Positions 1 to 13,030 of a stretch of DNA of 64,000 nucleotides are shown in pieces. Every line of letters begins with the position of its first letter. Positions within the stretch are counted from its first letter, which is position 1. A program made the translations under genes and the position numbers. This DNA is from Voacanga thouarsii. Taxonomy: Eukaryota; Streptophyta; Magnoliopsida; Gentianales; Apocynaceae. Location: contig JANUWF010001491.1 of the NCBI GenBank assembly GCA_026120185.1, forward strand, positions 3,844,001-3,908,000, given 5' to 3'. The notes under the pieces are model-generated. The model did no database searches. It was not told the DNA's origin and saw nothing but the letters and a program-made list of their open reading frames with translations.

Positions 1-162
1 TTTCCTATAAAAAGTTAAGAGCTAGCATAAAATCCCAACAAAAGCCTGCAATAAATACTTGTGTCAAAGCAAAATTAGTAGTCTCGATTTTAAGACGTTG
101 TCACTTTTGCAAGAATAGGATCGTAGATTCATTACATGCCAATAACAAGATGCCATAAATTA
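1..162. other. Flank left of the hAT element, nothing recognised
   Basis: AT-rich single-copy-looking sequence with no ORF, repeat or RNA gene that I can support. It ends at the 8-bp target duplication of the hAT element. Confidence 0.5.
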
Positions 163-189
163 GGTTTTACTAGTATTAGCATGTGGGCC
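163..189 (+). repeat. hAT left end: 8-bp target duplication plus terminal inverted repeat
   Basis: GGTTTTAC (163-170) is the target duplication. The inverted repeat TAGTATTAGCATGTGGGCC starts at 171. Both have partners at the right end. Confidence 0.9.
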
Positions 190-2600
190 ATTTCAGCCCG
201 CTGGGCCGATGCGGCCACACTTGGCGGGTTGGTCCTGGGGTGAGGGCTGGTCTAAGCTAGGGGTTTTAATCCCTGGCTTGCCTTGATGTACGGCTCTCCA
301 AGTTTTCTTTTTACTTTTTAGTCCCTCAACGGTAATGAAACTTTTTTTTTTACTTTTGGACCCCCAATGGCTATATTCTTCCCCCTAACTCCCCAAAACT
401 CTAAAAATACCTCCCTCCAATTCACCCCAAAACTCACCAAACACACTCTAACTCCCTCCAACTCTCTTATTTTCATTCCTCTTCCTCTTATAGTCCTCAA
501 ACCTCTTCATTTCCTCTACAAAAAGTGTTAGAATAAAAATTTTTTTATATATATTTTTTCAATTCTTCAAGCAAAGTCTTCATATTTTGGAAGATTATTA
601 AGTGGTGGAATAGTGGATAGTTCAAGTCTTGAAGAAGACAAGAAGTAAAGCTCCACAAAGTATTATTGTTCTTGGCCATCAACTAGTTAGTGTTTCTTAA
701 TCTTACATTCTTATTTTTTAGCTTTATTAATTAATTATTTGTTTGTTTTAGTTATTTTTTTAATTTTTAAGCTAATTTACAAGTTATTTATATTTTTTAA
801 TTCTCTTTATTTCATTATTTGTTAATACTTTATTTTATTTTTTAACTTTTATTTAAATTTTAATTGATTGTTTTTGTTTAGAAATAATGTATCCAAATCA
901 ATGTTATCATTTTTCTTCATCACAATCATCTGCACATTTTGATTTCAATATAGATCCAACCTTCAATTTAATACATAATGAAATAAGTAATGAAAATGAA
1001 GGCCCTAGTAGGCCTAGCGTTAGTGCTTCACAATCACAATCACAACCAACTCCAATTATTAATCTTGATGAATCTAATATAAGTCAAGATGATGGTGAAA
1101 CTTCGGAAGTTATAACTAAAGCAAAAACATCTATAGTTTGAAATCTTTTTGAAAATGATAAATAATAATAATGATAGGACAACATGCAAAATTTGTAGGG
1201 TGGTATATGCACATAAGAAGGGAGGAGGGACAGGAACCTTAGGTAAACATATGAAAAGGTCACATAATGATTGGTTAAAAAACCTACTTAAACAACAACA
1301 AATTCATACTATATGAGATCAAATTATAGGTAATTTTCAATATAATCATAAAAAAAATAGAAGTAGATTTGCTAAAATGATTGTTCAAACTAAATTACCT
1401 TTTAATTTTTTAAAACATCCACATTATAAACAATACATGCAAAACACTTGCCAACCTGCATGGAAATTGATTCCTAGAACAATATTAAAAAATGATATGA
1501 TAAAGATATATATAGAAATGAAAGAGTGTCTTATTTATATGTTTGATTCTAGTAATTGGAAATTTGCTCCTATTTGTGATGATTGGACTGCAATTATTAA
1601 TGAATCTTATTTGTGCATTACATGTCATTGGATAGATTATTATTAGTTAGTACAAAAAAGAACTATTTATTTTAAATTATTTGAATACCTCATATAAGTA
1701 CCAGTATTGATAGAATAATTACTCAAACATGTCGTGAATATATGATTTTAAATAAAATTATTTCTATTTCTTCAAATAATGATTCTGTCATATCAATTTT
1801 GAAAAATACTATGAATCCTATGTTATATGATGTTTTATTTCATACTAGGTGTGCTTGTCATATACTTAATTTGTGTGTTAAGGAAGGATATAAATATGTT
1901 GATGATATTATTAATATAATTAGAATTGTCGTTTTATTTATTAAAATTTCTCCAACTAGGCAACAAAATTTTAAGGCTGTATGCAGAGAACAAGGTGTAT
2001 CTTTTAAAAAATTTAGATTAGATTGTAAAACTAGATAAAACTCAACTTTGGATATGTTTGAAAGTGTTATACCTTTTCAAAATCAATTTTTTGAATTTTG
2101 TAATAGTAACAATTTTCAACCTCAACTAACTGAAACTCATTTTAAAAATTATATTGCGCTTTCAATATTTTTATTTACTTTTAAAGAAGTAAATGAACTT
2201 TTATCGGGTTCTTATTATCCCACTACTCATCATATTCTTCCAACACTTGCTAAAGTAGCACATATTTTTTGTGAGTATATGGAGCATCCCCAATATGGTT
2301 ATTTTATGAGAAGTATGTTTGAAAAATATAAAAAATATTATGAAGATATTCCTATTTTTTATTGTATGACATTGTATATGGATCCTCAAGTAAAAACACC
2401 TGGAATTCATAATATTATTGAATATCTATACGAAACATTAGATTTTGATGAATCTCAAACACTTAGCAAATGCATGATAAAAGATATAAAAGATAAAACG
2501 TATAACACCTCTACTAAAGATAACATCGAAAGCATATCAACAGCGGGTGTCGCTCCGTCCAGTTTTCCAGATAAGGGGCCTTTATAACGAAGCTAAAATA

Positions 2601-2601
<1 letters not shown>

Positions 2602-2639
<38 letters not shown>

Positions 2640-2669
2640 TCAGACTTATATAATATCCCATATTGATGG

Positions 2670-2727
<58 letters not shown>
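2602..2727. repeat. Compound TA / CA / TA microsatellite
   Basis: TA dinucleotides run over about 2602-2635, CA over 2672-2700 and TA again over 2700-2727, all near one end of the solo LTR. Confidence 0.95.
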
Positions 2728-2732
<5 letters not shown>

Positions 2733-3779
2733 AATCTCATACATGCCATCCTAAACTACAACAGTAGTAAGTACATAATCGAAAGGGAAGTCGTCCAGAC
2801 CTATACTGCTAACACTGTGGTATCGTCCTTCTATACGTAGGTCTGCTCAACTATAGATTTTACAAAAGGTAAGATAAAAGACAAGTGTGAGTGAAAAATC
2901 ACCCAGTGAATCCTGTGTCTGCTAGTGCTTTAGTAAAAAGACAGAGTACATAAAATCCTTATAAGGAAAGCATTTCATTTTCCATACATTTTCCAACTGG
3001 AAACAATTCCAAAACTCTTTAAAGAAGAGTTTATTCAAAAATCAATTATTTTTGGAAAACGGTGTTTCAGTTTCAAAATATTGCCCCGATTTTCAAATCA
3101 CAAACACTTCTCTAACAGAAGGTCGGCCTGTATACAAGTCTCGCAGTCCTTACCTTCGACGCCATGCATCATTGTAGCAAGACCGTAGCCTACAGTACTC
3201 AACCGTGTGTCACCGAAATAAGTACACCGCAGCGTACTTCTACTCAGGTATACCACAACATACCTAGTGTACCGCATCACATTCTTACCAACCTTACTCA
3301 CCAAAAGCCAAGGGTCCCCATACCAACCTTACTCACCATAAGCCAAGATGACTCATCTCAATGTCCTGTCACCTCGTTCGGAGTAAGACAAACCTTAGAA
3401 CTAGGCCAGGTTACTAGGGCCGTCTAACTTTAACGTAAGCTAGTACAAATATCAAAGTCCTTGCTGAGTACTTATCGTTATCAATACCAACCCCTTCTGA
3501 CTGATCAGGCTATAGGGTTATCTGATCTCGTAGGATCTTCAAATCAAATATTTTGGGTCAAAATAACACTTTTCAGAATTTGATCCCACTGACTCGCAAG
3601 TCAAATCATCATTCACATAGGCTCCGCAGAGCCAATCAATTTATTTCACGGGCACATCAGGCCAATAAAACAACTTCCAGGATCAAAATATCGTTTTCCA
3701 AAAGTTAATCTCATTTTGAGAAATCACTTTCCAAAACCGTGTCAAAACAAGGTAAAGAGATCTTTTCACACATTAAAAC

Positions 3780-4170
3780 AAGTTTCCAGAAGTACTCGAG
3801 TTATTTTGCTTGTACTCAATCACAAAATTCATTTCCAAGGGCATTCGGATCATTTTACCCATGACCGGTTCCAAAAGACTTTCCAAGGGTATTTAGGTCA
3901 TTTTACCCTTACTCGATTTGAAAAGTGTTCACAAGAGTTTTAATAAGGATATTTCGATCATTTACTGAATACTCGATTCCAAAGGTTTTCATAAAACATT
4001 CTAATAAGGACATTTAGATCATTTTCCAAATACCCAATTTCAAAAGGAACTCATTTCACGAAATCCAGAATTCTAATCCCAAAAGTCGATTAAATTCAAA
4101 GTTTCCAAATACATTTTCATAAAATATTCTAATAAGGGCATTCCAGTCAATTTATGAATACTCGATTCTA
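3780..4170. repeat. Degenerate tandem repeat inside the solo LTR
   Basis: A unit of roughly 48-60 bp recurs in diverged form. The core GGNATTTNGATCATTT begins near 3839, 3887, 3946 and 4006, and a weaker copy lies near 4136. Each is followed by an ACTCGATT-like box and a CCAAAAG run. Confidence 0.6.
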
Positions 4171-6603
4171 AAATTTACCATTTTTCAAAAATTTCAAGTA
4201 TTTAATCCAAAAAGGACTAAATTCACAAAATCCATACTTTAATCATCTATTAAGGTTTCCAAGCCAAATATGAAGTTCATTCGAACCCAAAATGGTGTAA
4301 AATAATTCTTACTCAGATAAACTTTAATTATATTTATGGATTTCCAAAACGGCATAAAACATAGCATTTCATGGAAAAGTGAGGCACACTAGCTTTCAAA
4401 AGGTTTTAGAAATCAAAGGATCTCACCTGTGTCCTAATTAACTCTTTTCCGTTTATGGCCGTTTAATCACTGTTTCTATCATTTTCAACGTTCCATTAAC
4501 CGTTTACCGATAAACCTACACCAAATATCATTTTTGAGTCAAATCGTGTTTGGCCAAAAAATAGCCGACATCCAGCCGACGTTTAGCTGACCGTTAACCG
4601 ACGGGGCCAATGGTTAGCCGACGGTTAAGGAAAACGTTCAACTTTCGTTCACATCATTTTTTTTGTCGTTTATTCGATTCTTTCATTTTCCTTTTTCCAC
4701 ATCCTTTCTCCCTTCAGATACAAGGGATTCACTTCATATTTTGCTTTCATGTCATCTAAAATCACACAATTAATTATCTTTAAATTCATCCATTTTCGAA
4801 CTTATTTATCTAGAATTTCACTGCTTGACACATGATTTTGTTTTACACATAACTTTCAATCCACAACTCCGATTTGGCTCCATGATATACCAAAATGACC
4901 ATAAGACTCTTAAATTTAATTCTATATAAGCCCTTTTCAGAGTCTTGGTTCTCATGACATGATACAGGGCAAAAATAGCCCCAATAGTTTTACTTCAATT
5001 CCACTATCCATGCTTTCCTTTGTTCTCCTTTAGCCTTTAACACCTCGAAACCATTAATTCACTCAATTTTCCTTCAAATTATCTTTAAATCTGTAATTTT
5101 CAGATTTCAATAGCACACAAGAGTCACACTTATTTAACATAAATTCATCTTTTCTAATCAAAAGCTAGTATAATCCATTTTTCTAACTAAGTAACTTCCA
5201 TTTTTATTCTACTTTGATCATCATCTCCTCAATCAAAAACAACCCTTCAAACTACCATAAATATTCAGTTCTTCTTCACACAAAACATCATTCAAAAACC
5301 CTTAGGCAGTCGGCACACATATAAGCATATACAAGGTTCATACATAAAATTCACAAACCCTAGATTTTGATCTAAAATCAAGACACGAAATTATGTTTTC
5401 ATGTTAAAATTCATATCAATATAATCATCATTCACCCAACAACACTTTCAATTATAGCAAGGTAGGGTTTTACCTTGTATCTAAGGCTATTTGAGATGAT
5501 TTGCTCCAAGAACTTCTCAAAACTCACATAGAACACCAAGAACAAACACGAGCCTTTCTCTCTCTCCTATTTAATTTCTTTTCTCTTGGTTTTCTTCCCT
5601 CTCGGCTGCCGAAATTCAGGCCATATAATAGCTCCTTCTCACCATCAATCACTATCCAATCTTGGCCATTCATCTCTTGTTTTTATTAATTGAATGGTGG
5701 ATATACTTAGGTGAGTTCCAATGAAATTTTTACACACCAACCACCTATTTTCCTCCTCAAAAATTTTCTTTCATTTCTTCTTGCATGGCGGTTGGGTTCT
5801 TGGACAATTTTCAGCCATTTAATCACCTTCTCACGGTCCATGTATTAGCCAATCAAAATGCACAAGACCTTAATCTAAAGGACCCATAAATGATGTGTTC
5901 CAATTGCAAAATTACACATCATTCTTCATTTATTTTGTAATTCTTTAATTCCATACATCTGGCATGAATCCTTCATTCAACCTCTCTTAAATTGACACAT
6001 GTCCATCGGCTACCAATCACAAACTGCCACATGCACCGTTTTTAACCACAATTTCCTATTTTCTTCAGAAATGACTAAAATCGAATTCGAAACGGAAAAA
6101 TATTTTATCTCACTATTCAACTCCAAAAATTCTACTAAATTCGTTGGTAATACTTAAATCCTTCAATTCCTTCTCTATTTGGTCAAATTTGTGGTCAAAG
6201 TCGTGAGTGCAGTCAAAATAACGAAAATGCCCCCGATAACCCAGATAGCATAATTCACACTAAAACGTGTGTTCCATCGCACTGATCAATTTCCACTCTT
6301 AGTGTACCCTCTAAATTTTATTTTATTAACAATAATAGCCTTTCGAAGATTTAGGGTACGGTAGAACAAATTCAATAATTACATTTAGGTCCTGACAGAA
6401 TATTGTTATACCAAAATATTCATCTCATTACACTGATCAACTTTTGTTCTAGCCATTGATATAAATTCTCGTCCTATTACAAATAGTAGCTATTTGAAGA
6501 TAAAATGTGGGGTATTACAAAACGGGTAAAACTTTATCTTACATGTATAATTTGTATGTATTTGAGTCTTCTTATTCTAGTTCTACTACTTTCAGTAGGT
6601 AAG

Positions 6604-6604
<1 letters not shown>

Positions 6605-6652
<48 letters not shown>
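6605..6652 (+). repeat. TCA trinucleotide repeat (polyserine in the hAT frame)
   Basis: About 16 TCA/ATC units. In the hAT reading frame they encode serine, consistent with the Ser-rich segment of hAT transposases before the dimerisation tail. The open frame that reads them as histidine is a shadow. Confidence 0.95.
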
Positions 6653-7527
6653 TAGTAGTCAATTTCTACCACTACAAAGATCTACCTCTTCAATTTCATC
6701 AGCATTTAATCAACGGGGTACCATGAAGCGTAAAAAAAGATCATCTATCACCTATAATGAGATGGCAATTTACGAGATACAACCTCTGGTAGAAAATGAG
6801 GATCAACATTTTAACATTTGTGGTTGGTAGAAAAATCATATAAATCAATACCCAATTTTATCTAAAATGGCAAGTGATCTTTTAACACCACATGTCTCCA
6901 TAGTGCTATCGAAAACGTCTTTAGTGAGAGAACTCGAACAATTAATGAAAGAAGATCTTGATTGGCTCCTCATACTTTGGAGATGTTAATGTGTTGCAGT
7001 AGTTGGTTCGCAACCGAAGATAGGACGGCAAATTCGTGGATTGTTGATGATGACTTAGATAATAAATAGGGTAAACCAAATAATTAATTTAGTATTCAAA
7101 TAATTAAGAATTTAGGATAAGTAATATAATATAATTGTTTAATTTTATTTTTATAATATTTATTCTATTTTTAAATTTTGATCATTATAATATTTTAAAG
7201 AGATTTAGGTATCCAGTCCTCCTCTTATGTAATCTTTATTTTATTAATTAATAAAATTAGTAAGGGTCCAAGCTAAATACCCCCACCATTTCAAAGTGAT
7301 TTTTTTATGATTTTAAATAATCGTGTTATTTAATTAATAAAAAAATTACAAAACAAGCGAACATTAAAATTTATAATCGAATTAGGTGGGGAAAAAAATA
7401 AATAAAGAGAAAAGATAGGCCTGAGCTTGACTCGCCTAGCCTGCGGGCCTCAAGGGCCTAGGGCCCGGACCATACCGACCTAGGGTTTCTGACCTAAGGC
7501 TTGACACAGCCCAAAACTATGCAAGCC

Positions 7528-7554
7528 GACCCACATGGCAATGCTAGGTTTTAC
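7528..7554 (-). repeat. hAT right end: terminal inverted repeat plus 8-bp target duplication
   Basis: Read on the minus strand from 7546 the end is TAGCATTGCCATGTGGGTC, matching the left end at 15 of 19 bases. GGTTTTAC at 7547-7554 repeats the left target duplication exactly. Confidence 0.9.
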
Positions 7555-8759
7555 CTATTCAAGTTGAAGCATCCTCAATAGCTCATTAGCAGATTTACAG
7601 GGTTAATAAGTTGGTTAAATTTCCTGATGGCGATGTTTAAGTTTGTAGGCAAATCCACGTTGGAGCAAATTCGAATCATTGCTTTCACAACTGACGGAGA
7701 GAAATATTAGGGGGGAAAAAATACCATGTTACTGAAAGATTAATCTGCTTGGAACATAAAATTTGGAATCAAAGTACCCTCAACTATATGTACAATGTCA
7801 TTCTCGATGCTTGTAGATTCAATCTAGATTGTCATAACAACTCGATAATTCATATAACTACATAATATCGGAATTCTAATGAAAAGGGAAATATGACTTT
7901 TTCTTTTTCTTCATTGGCTTCTGTTGAGATTGGTTAACTCTTACATGAGATTCCACTGGTAGAATTTTGTTTCAAACATTCCAGCAAACAAAAATGGGAG
8001 GAGGGTGACCATTTGTTTCCGACACTAAATTCCTTCATCAAATTGTGCAATTTTGGTACTAATTGAAGAAACTTTTCTCGATTTTTTTTGAATTTCTTTG
8101 ATTAACACATAGATTTCGGAGGAAAAGTTATCATAACTCGATCAACCTTGGGCATTGGTTGATAGAGAAGTTGCAATGACATCCCAAATTTACTAATTTA
8201 TTTCTATTAAATAAAAATTGACTTATAAATTATAGATAAATTAGTAATATACCAAACTTCTTTACTTATATAACTCAAAAAGATTAAAAATATATAACTC
8301 CTCTTCTGATTTTTTTTTTCTACCAGAAAATACTAGTTTTTCACTAATGAAGAACAAGTATACTATTTTATAAGCACAAACCGTTCATTCAAAAACGGAA
8401 AAAAGAATAAATCGTTCTTCAAAATTGAAAAGTTGACAAAACATCAAATCACTCTTCTAATTAGCTCAATAAAAAATGGTCAATCATCAAACATTGAAGA
8501 ACAGAAATTGTATTTTTCTTTAAAGATTATGTTTAGAGTATTTTCTTTGGATGAGCAACTTGCCCAAGGCTGAAATCTCGTGAGTGTGTCCCTGACAGGT
8601 CCTCATGAACCAGTTTAAATTCGAATTTCAAATTCTTGAATATAGCTTAAACTTAGAAAAAAAAAAAAAGGAAAACGTTCGAAAACTTCAGTTAAAATGA
8701 CAGCAATGTGTTTCCCGAAACAAAAACCAAAACATGACTGCGAATAACAAGGGATCGTA
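7555..8759. other. Intergenic region between the hAT element and the cyclin promoter
   Basis: AT-rich, with short homopolymer runs and no ORF with domain signal. No inverted repeat, RNA gene or LTR boundary was recognised. Confidence 0.5.
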
Positions 8760-9111
8760 TGATTGGTCAGTCACTATTCAATCCGTCACCCTCACTCCTC
8801 CATTTCAAACAATACTAAAAAAAGGCTCCGTGGGGTCCACCTCTTGTCCGCTCCCAACGAATACCCAGAGCCTTCTCAATCAAACGGCTCAGATTGCATG
8901 ATAATTCAAATGAATCCCTTTTGCCCGCCTCAAAAGCATCGTTGAAACTCATTAAATAACACCCACGTAAGGAAAACACGCACCCACACAGTGAGAGGAC
9001 TCTGTTTCACGCTCAGCAATTTCATTCAAGAAACCCATGAAATTGGGATCAAACCCTAGAAATTAAACAGAAAAAGCCCTAGTTTTCGTTGCAATTGAAG
9101 TTAATTGAGCC
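8760..9111 (+). promoter_or_regulatory. Putative promoter and 5' UTR of the A-type cyclin gene
   Basis: The sequence becomes less AT-rich and CT-rich ahead of the cyclin ATG. Visible candidates are an inverted CCAAT box (GATTGGTCAG, about 8761-8770) and TCAAACGGCTC at 8880-8890. The latter carries the AACGG core of the mitosis-specific MSA element but matches its full 11-base consensus only partly. No clear TATA box was seen near a likely start. The transcription start is unknown, and the elements are motif matches only. Confidence 0.4.
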
Positions 9112-12100
9112 ATGTCGACGACGGTTCAGAATCAGAGCCGGCGGTTATCGTCGTCAACTTCCTCTCTGGCGAAAAGGTCATCGTCGTCGTCCGAGAATAT
9201 AGCGAAGGCGGTGATGTCGGGGATCCATCAACAGCAGCCTATGGCCAAGAAACGGCCTGCTCTTGCCAATGTCACCAACCAGAGGGCAAATGGGCCTCTG
9301 AATAATAATAGTCGAAGCTCATTCTCTGAATCATCCAAACTCGTATGTTTATTTCCAATTTTAGTGAAATTTAGGGTTTTCTTTTGTTACTTTTGCTATT
9401 TTTGGGTGTTCTTGTGACTGTGACTCTTTTGGACTTCATTTTGGAGTATAATTAAACTGAAGTAACCGAAGATTTGTCCCGGGTCCTCATAATTAACTGT
9501 ATAATTGACAGAAATAAGCAGCAAATTCTTTTCCCCCCATGTTTTTATGGTTCTTCCTAAGTGGAGGTTGTAATTTCTTAGAATCTTGAAAATTAACAAT
9601 ATTTATATGTTGAAATGCCTATTGGATTTTTAAAAGATATTCATCTATGCACAGTATCATGTTGTTAATTAATTGGCATTATACTAATGAGTTCTTAGTC
9701 TTCGAGATAAGCTAATTGCAATAATGTGTTTGTATTAGTACCAATAATGAAGATATTTTTAGCAAGATTTGAGAAGGGTGTGAAAATAGAGATCAGAAAA
9801 TTGTGGAAATTTCCAAAGCATCTGTGCGTTTTTCTGCAAAATGGGCCCAGGTGGCGGAGGGAGAAGATGCATCACTGTGTTCTTGCATGGTTTTAATTTG
9901 TTGTTGAAAACTGTTTCTCATTTTCCTTTTGTCCTTGTTCGATTTTACTAGACTGAAGGGAAGAAAGTAAACATTAATGGCTCATATTGACAAGAATGGT
10001 ACAGATTAACTGGTAACGTCATATGCTGATATTCTCACTTGAATTTTGAAGGTTCCTTGCACGACGAAGATTGTGAGCATCAAGAAGGGAGCTTCCACTA
10101 CAATCAAGAATGGTGGGTTCTTAGGGTCCTCTCTGCCAGCTTCTTCCTTTGTCAAACCAAATATAGTTGCTTCCACTAAGAATGCAAATCCGCAGAAAAA
10201 TGACGCCACTCTACCATCTATTGCTGCCCCTCTACCTATTGTTACTGTCTCTTGCAGCATGGATTTATCTCCAGCTGAATCATTGTCAATGGATGAATCT
10301 ATGTCTACTTGTGATTCCTTGAACAGTCCGGAAGTTGAGTATTTGGACAACAGTGAAGTAGCTACAGTTGATTCCATAAAGAAGAAGGCATCTAGCAAAC
10401 TTCTTGTCACTGATCATATTGAATCATCAGGTTTTGTTTCTTGATCTGTAAAAAATCTGAAGTGTTTTAGTTGCCCTTTTCTATTTGGTTCCCATTATTT
10501 GGGTACATAGAATTTCCAGATGAGTTCCTGTTGTTAATTCAGGATGGAATTCTATTTGCTTAATTTTGTTTTTCCTTTCTCCTTGGACTACAATTGAAGC
10601 TTAATTTCCTCATGCTTGCAGGAATTGTATGTAAAAGAGATATACTCTCCAATGTTGTTTCAGATGATGAAATTGTTGATGTTGACAATGATCTCATGGA
10701 CCCACAGGCATGTGCAACCATAGCTTGTGACATATACAAGCACCTGAGAGCATCTGAGGTTAGAAACCTATTTCTGGCCAAAGTAGATATTATCAGGAAT
10801 TTGTCTTAGAAAATGATCGACTCAGTATTATGTGAAGGATGCTTCTGCTCTCCTGCAACGTCTGATTTTTTCCAAATTATATGATTTTTTTTCAAATTTT
10901 CTTCTCTCTGTTAGTCTCCTTCATAGAGTTGAACTATTCTAAACACTGAACTGAATGTTTACTCTAGATTGCCATATTCTCCAACTAGTTGTTCATCTAA
11001 CTTTCTTTGTTTAATGCAAGTAGGCAAAAAAAAGGCCTTCTACAGATTTCATGGAAAGAGTACAAAAAGACATTAATGAGAGCATGAGAGCGATACTAAT
11101 AGATTGGCTTGTTGAGGTAAAAAATAAATTGCTGCATTATTCTATATTCTTTGATTTGTGCAGTTTTTAGTATCTCTCAAATTTGCTCTTTCATCTCCGC
11201 TGATGATAAGCTTCGGATTGAAACAACATTACTTATCAACTAAAAGTACCCTTAGTGATTGAGTCCTAATTACACTGTCATTTCAGGTTTCTGAGGAGTA
11301 CAGGCTTGTACCTGAGACTTTGTATCTAACTGTTAACTACATTGATCGATACCTTTCTGGCAATGTAATGGACAGGCAAAGATTACAATTGCTTGGTGTT
11401 GCTTGCATGATGATTGCCTCGTAAGATGCAGTATTTGTCCTTCTAATTTCCTCTTATATTATAACATTTTCCTCCTCTACTTTTCCTCATCACTGTTTGT
11501 CCCTTTTTTGTTTTTCCTCTGCCTTCCTCCTGCCCAAACTTCTTCCCCCATCCCTCCATGTCTTATTAAAGAAAAAATTCAATGTACTAATCATTAGAAA
11601 CTGACTTTGCCAGAAAATATGAAGAGATTTGTGCTCCTCAGGTGGAAGAGTTCTGCTACATAACCGATAACACATACTTTAAGGATGAAGTCTGTCTTCT
11701 ATATTGATTCATGTGAATAATGCTTTTTTTAACTGCTGCTGTGTGTTATACTGGCATTAAGAACCAAATATGGTGCAGGTTTTACAAATGGAATCAGCTG
11801 TTCTGAATTACTTGAAGTTTGAAATGACTGCCCCAACTACAAAATGTTTCCTGAGGTTAGATTTTTAGATTTCGTAACCTGAAGTGCATATATAAGAAGA
11901 TCCCATTATAATATCTCATCTTTCCCATAAATTTCAGGAGATTTGTTCGTGCTGCTCAGGGGCTAGTGGTGCATGAGGTAAGTTACACATTCTACTCATG
12001 ATTTTACCTTCTAAGTTTTACTGTGATATTTTTTCCTACTCATGGCTATTGGTGTATTATTGAAGCAACAGTCAAATCTTCTTTCTTTTTTCTTTTTTGT

Positions 12101-13030
12101 GTATAACTTTTCTACCGTCACAGGCTCAGTCAATGCAATTAGAGTGCTTAGCCAACTACATTGCAGAGCTATCTCTTCTAGAGTACAGCATGCTCTGTTA
12201 CGCTCCCTCACTTATTGCTGCATCCACGATTTTCTTGGCCAAATACATACTTTTGCCCACAAAGAGACCCTGGGTATGTTTCTTTGACAAAAGACGAAGT
12301 TTGCAAGTGATATTCATATAATTACACTGAGGACTTCTGCTTAAAATGAGTTTTTTTTTTCTCATTTTTGGTTATTCAACACAGAATACTACTCTGCGGC
12401 ACTATACCCTGTATCAGCCATCTGACTTGCAGGAATGTGTAATGGCTCTCCATGGCCTTTGCTGCAATAGCCACAATTCTAGCCTACCTGCAATCAGGGA
12501 GAAGTACAGTCAGCATAAGGTTAGCACATTTTTTCTTGATGAATTTCTCTCTCTTCTGAAGTACCAAAGCCAATGGTATTTGTACTGACAGTCTACATCA
12601 ATGCTATCTACAAAATGGAGAATGATGACCACATTGAAAGAAAATTGACATTCATATACTGTGGAGACCTGGTTATTACTGAGAACGTTAATTGAAACGA
12701 GAAATAGTCATAGAAAAGGAAAAGAGCCCACTAATTCAATAGTGTAGTAGTTTAGGAGAGTTGTCTACATCTTACAAAGCATTGTGTATTTTTTCTAGCC
12801 TTCAGATGGGATTTTGAGATTTGTTTACTATTAAGGTGGCAGGTTTGATACCATAGAAAAACTGTCTTATAAAAATCAACTCAACAGACAATTGGATTGG
12901 AAAATCTGTTTCACTTAAAGATTGAGTTCTTACTGATGTGCTGCCATCTCTAAACCAGTACAAATTTGTCGCGAAGAAGAATTGCCCTGCATCAATTCCT
13001 CCAGAATTTTTTCAGAATGTAAGCAGCTAG
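9112..13030 (+). CDS. CYCA1: A1-type mitotic cyclin, 11 exons, 507 aa
   Basis: Cyclin A binds and activates cyclin-dependent kinases in S to M phase; nuclear. Exons: 9112-9342, 10052-10430, 10622-10758, 11024-11116, 11287-11420, 11614-11689, 11779-11855, 11938-11977, 12124-12273, 12385-12519, 12959-13030. All introns are GT..AG, phases join, and the sum is 1524 nt including TAG. Residues 48-56 (RPALANVTN) fit the destruction box RxxLxxxxN that targets cyclins for APC/C degradation. The cyclin box begins near 257, with MRAILIDWLVE at 270-280 running into VSEEY, so LVEVSEEY, the plant A-type hallmark, spans the exon 4/5 junction. The C-terminal cyclin fold (from about exon 7) ends with REKYSQHKYKFVAKK. 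The length fits CYCA1 proteins. No damage is visible; the gene looks functional. The subgroup call (A1 against A2/A3) is less certain than the A-type call. Confidence 0.94.

Larger units (their letters stand above)
2501..6519. mobile_element. Solo LTR (about 4.0 kb) inserted in the hAT transposase
   Basis: A perfect 5-bp duplication AAACG brackets it (2496-2500 and 6520-6524). The ends are TATAACACC and GGGTATTACA, a slightly decayed form of the complementary TGTAACACC / GGTGTTACA ends seen on many plant LTRs. No gag, pol, primer-binding site or second LTR is present, so a solo LTR left by LTR-LTR recombination is the simplest reading. LTRs this long with these ends are typical of Tekay/Del-type Ty3/Gypsy elements, but nothing here proves the clade, and orientation is unknown. 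The only ORFs inside are short and unconvincing. Confidence 0.8.
887..7069 (+). pseudogene. hAT transposase pseudogene (BED zinc finger, RNase H-like core, dimerisation tail)
   Basis: The ancestral product is a cut-and-paste transposase acting in the nucleus. From the ATG at 887 there is a Ser/Gln-rich N-terminus. At about 1173-1290 a BED finger follows (CKIC, later HMKRSH). Core fragments lie at 1377-1646 (DDWTAIINESYLCIT then HWID), 1742-2038 (the hAT CACHILNL motif) and 2048-2495. The 3' end resumes at 6520: a long serine run encoded by a TCA repeat, then GWxKNHINQYPILSKMA, then after a frame change an FSERTRTIN segment and PHTLEMLMCCSSWFATED, the conserved hAT C-terminal dimerisation region, with a stop at 7067-7069. 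Damage includes the stop at 1139, consecutive stops around 1163, a frameshift before the finger, further stops, and the 4-kb LTR. The gene is not functional. Confidence 0.9.
171..7546 (+). mobile_element. hAT-superfamily DNA transposon, degenerate, with a nested solo LTR
   Basis: Three things define it. It is flanked by a perfect 8-bp duplication GGTTTTAC (163-170 and 7547-7554), the size hAT transposases create. The ends form an imperfect terminal inverted repeat (left TAGTATTAGCATGTGGGCC; the reverse complement of the right end matches at 15 of 19 positions). The interior holds BED zinc-finger and hAT transposase remnants on the + strand. GC-rich subterminal blocks (about 180-260 and 7430-7530) contrast with the AT-rich interior. 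Removing the inserted LTR and its duplicated target leaves about 3.35 kb, a normal size for an autonomous hAT element. The transposase is full of stops and frameshifts, so the copy is dead. Confidence 0.93.

Noticed and set aside
2602..2727. Regulatory or origin-like element at the TA/CA repeats
   Set aside because: Ordinary compound microsatellite within an LTR.
6505..6726. ORF with a long polyhistidine run
   Set aside because: It is an out-of-frame reading of the TCA repeat. In the hAT transposase frame the repeat encodes serine and is followed by conserved hAT sequence; the ORF also starts inside the solo LTR.
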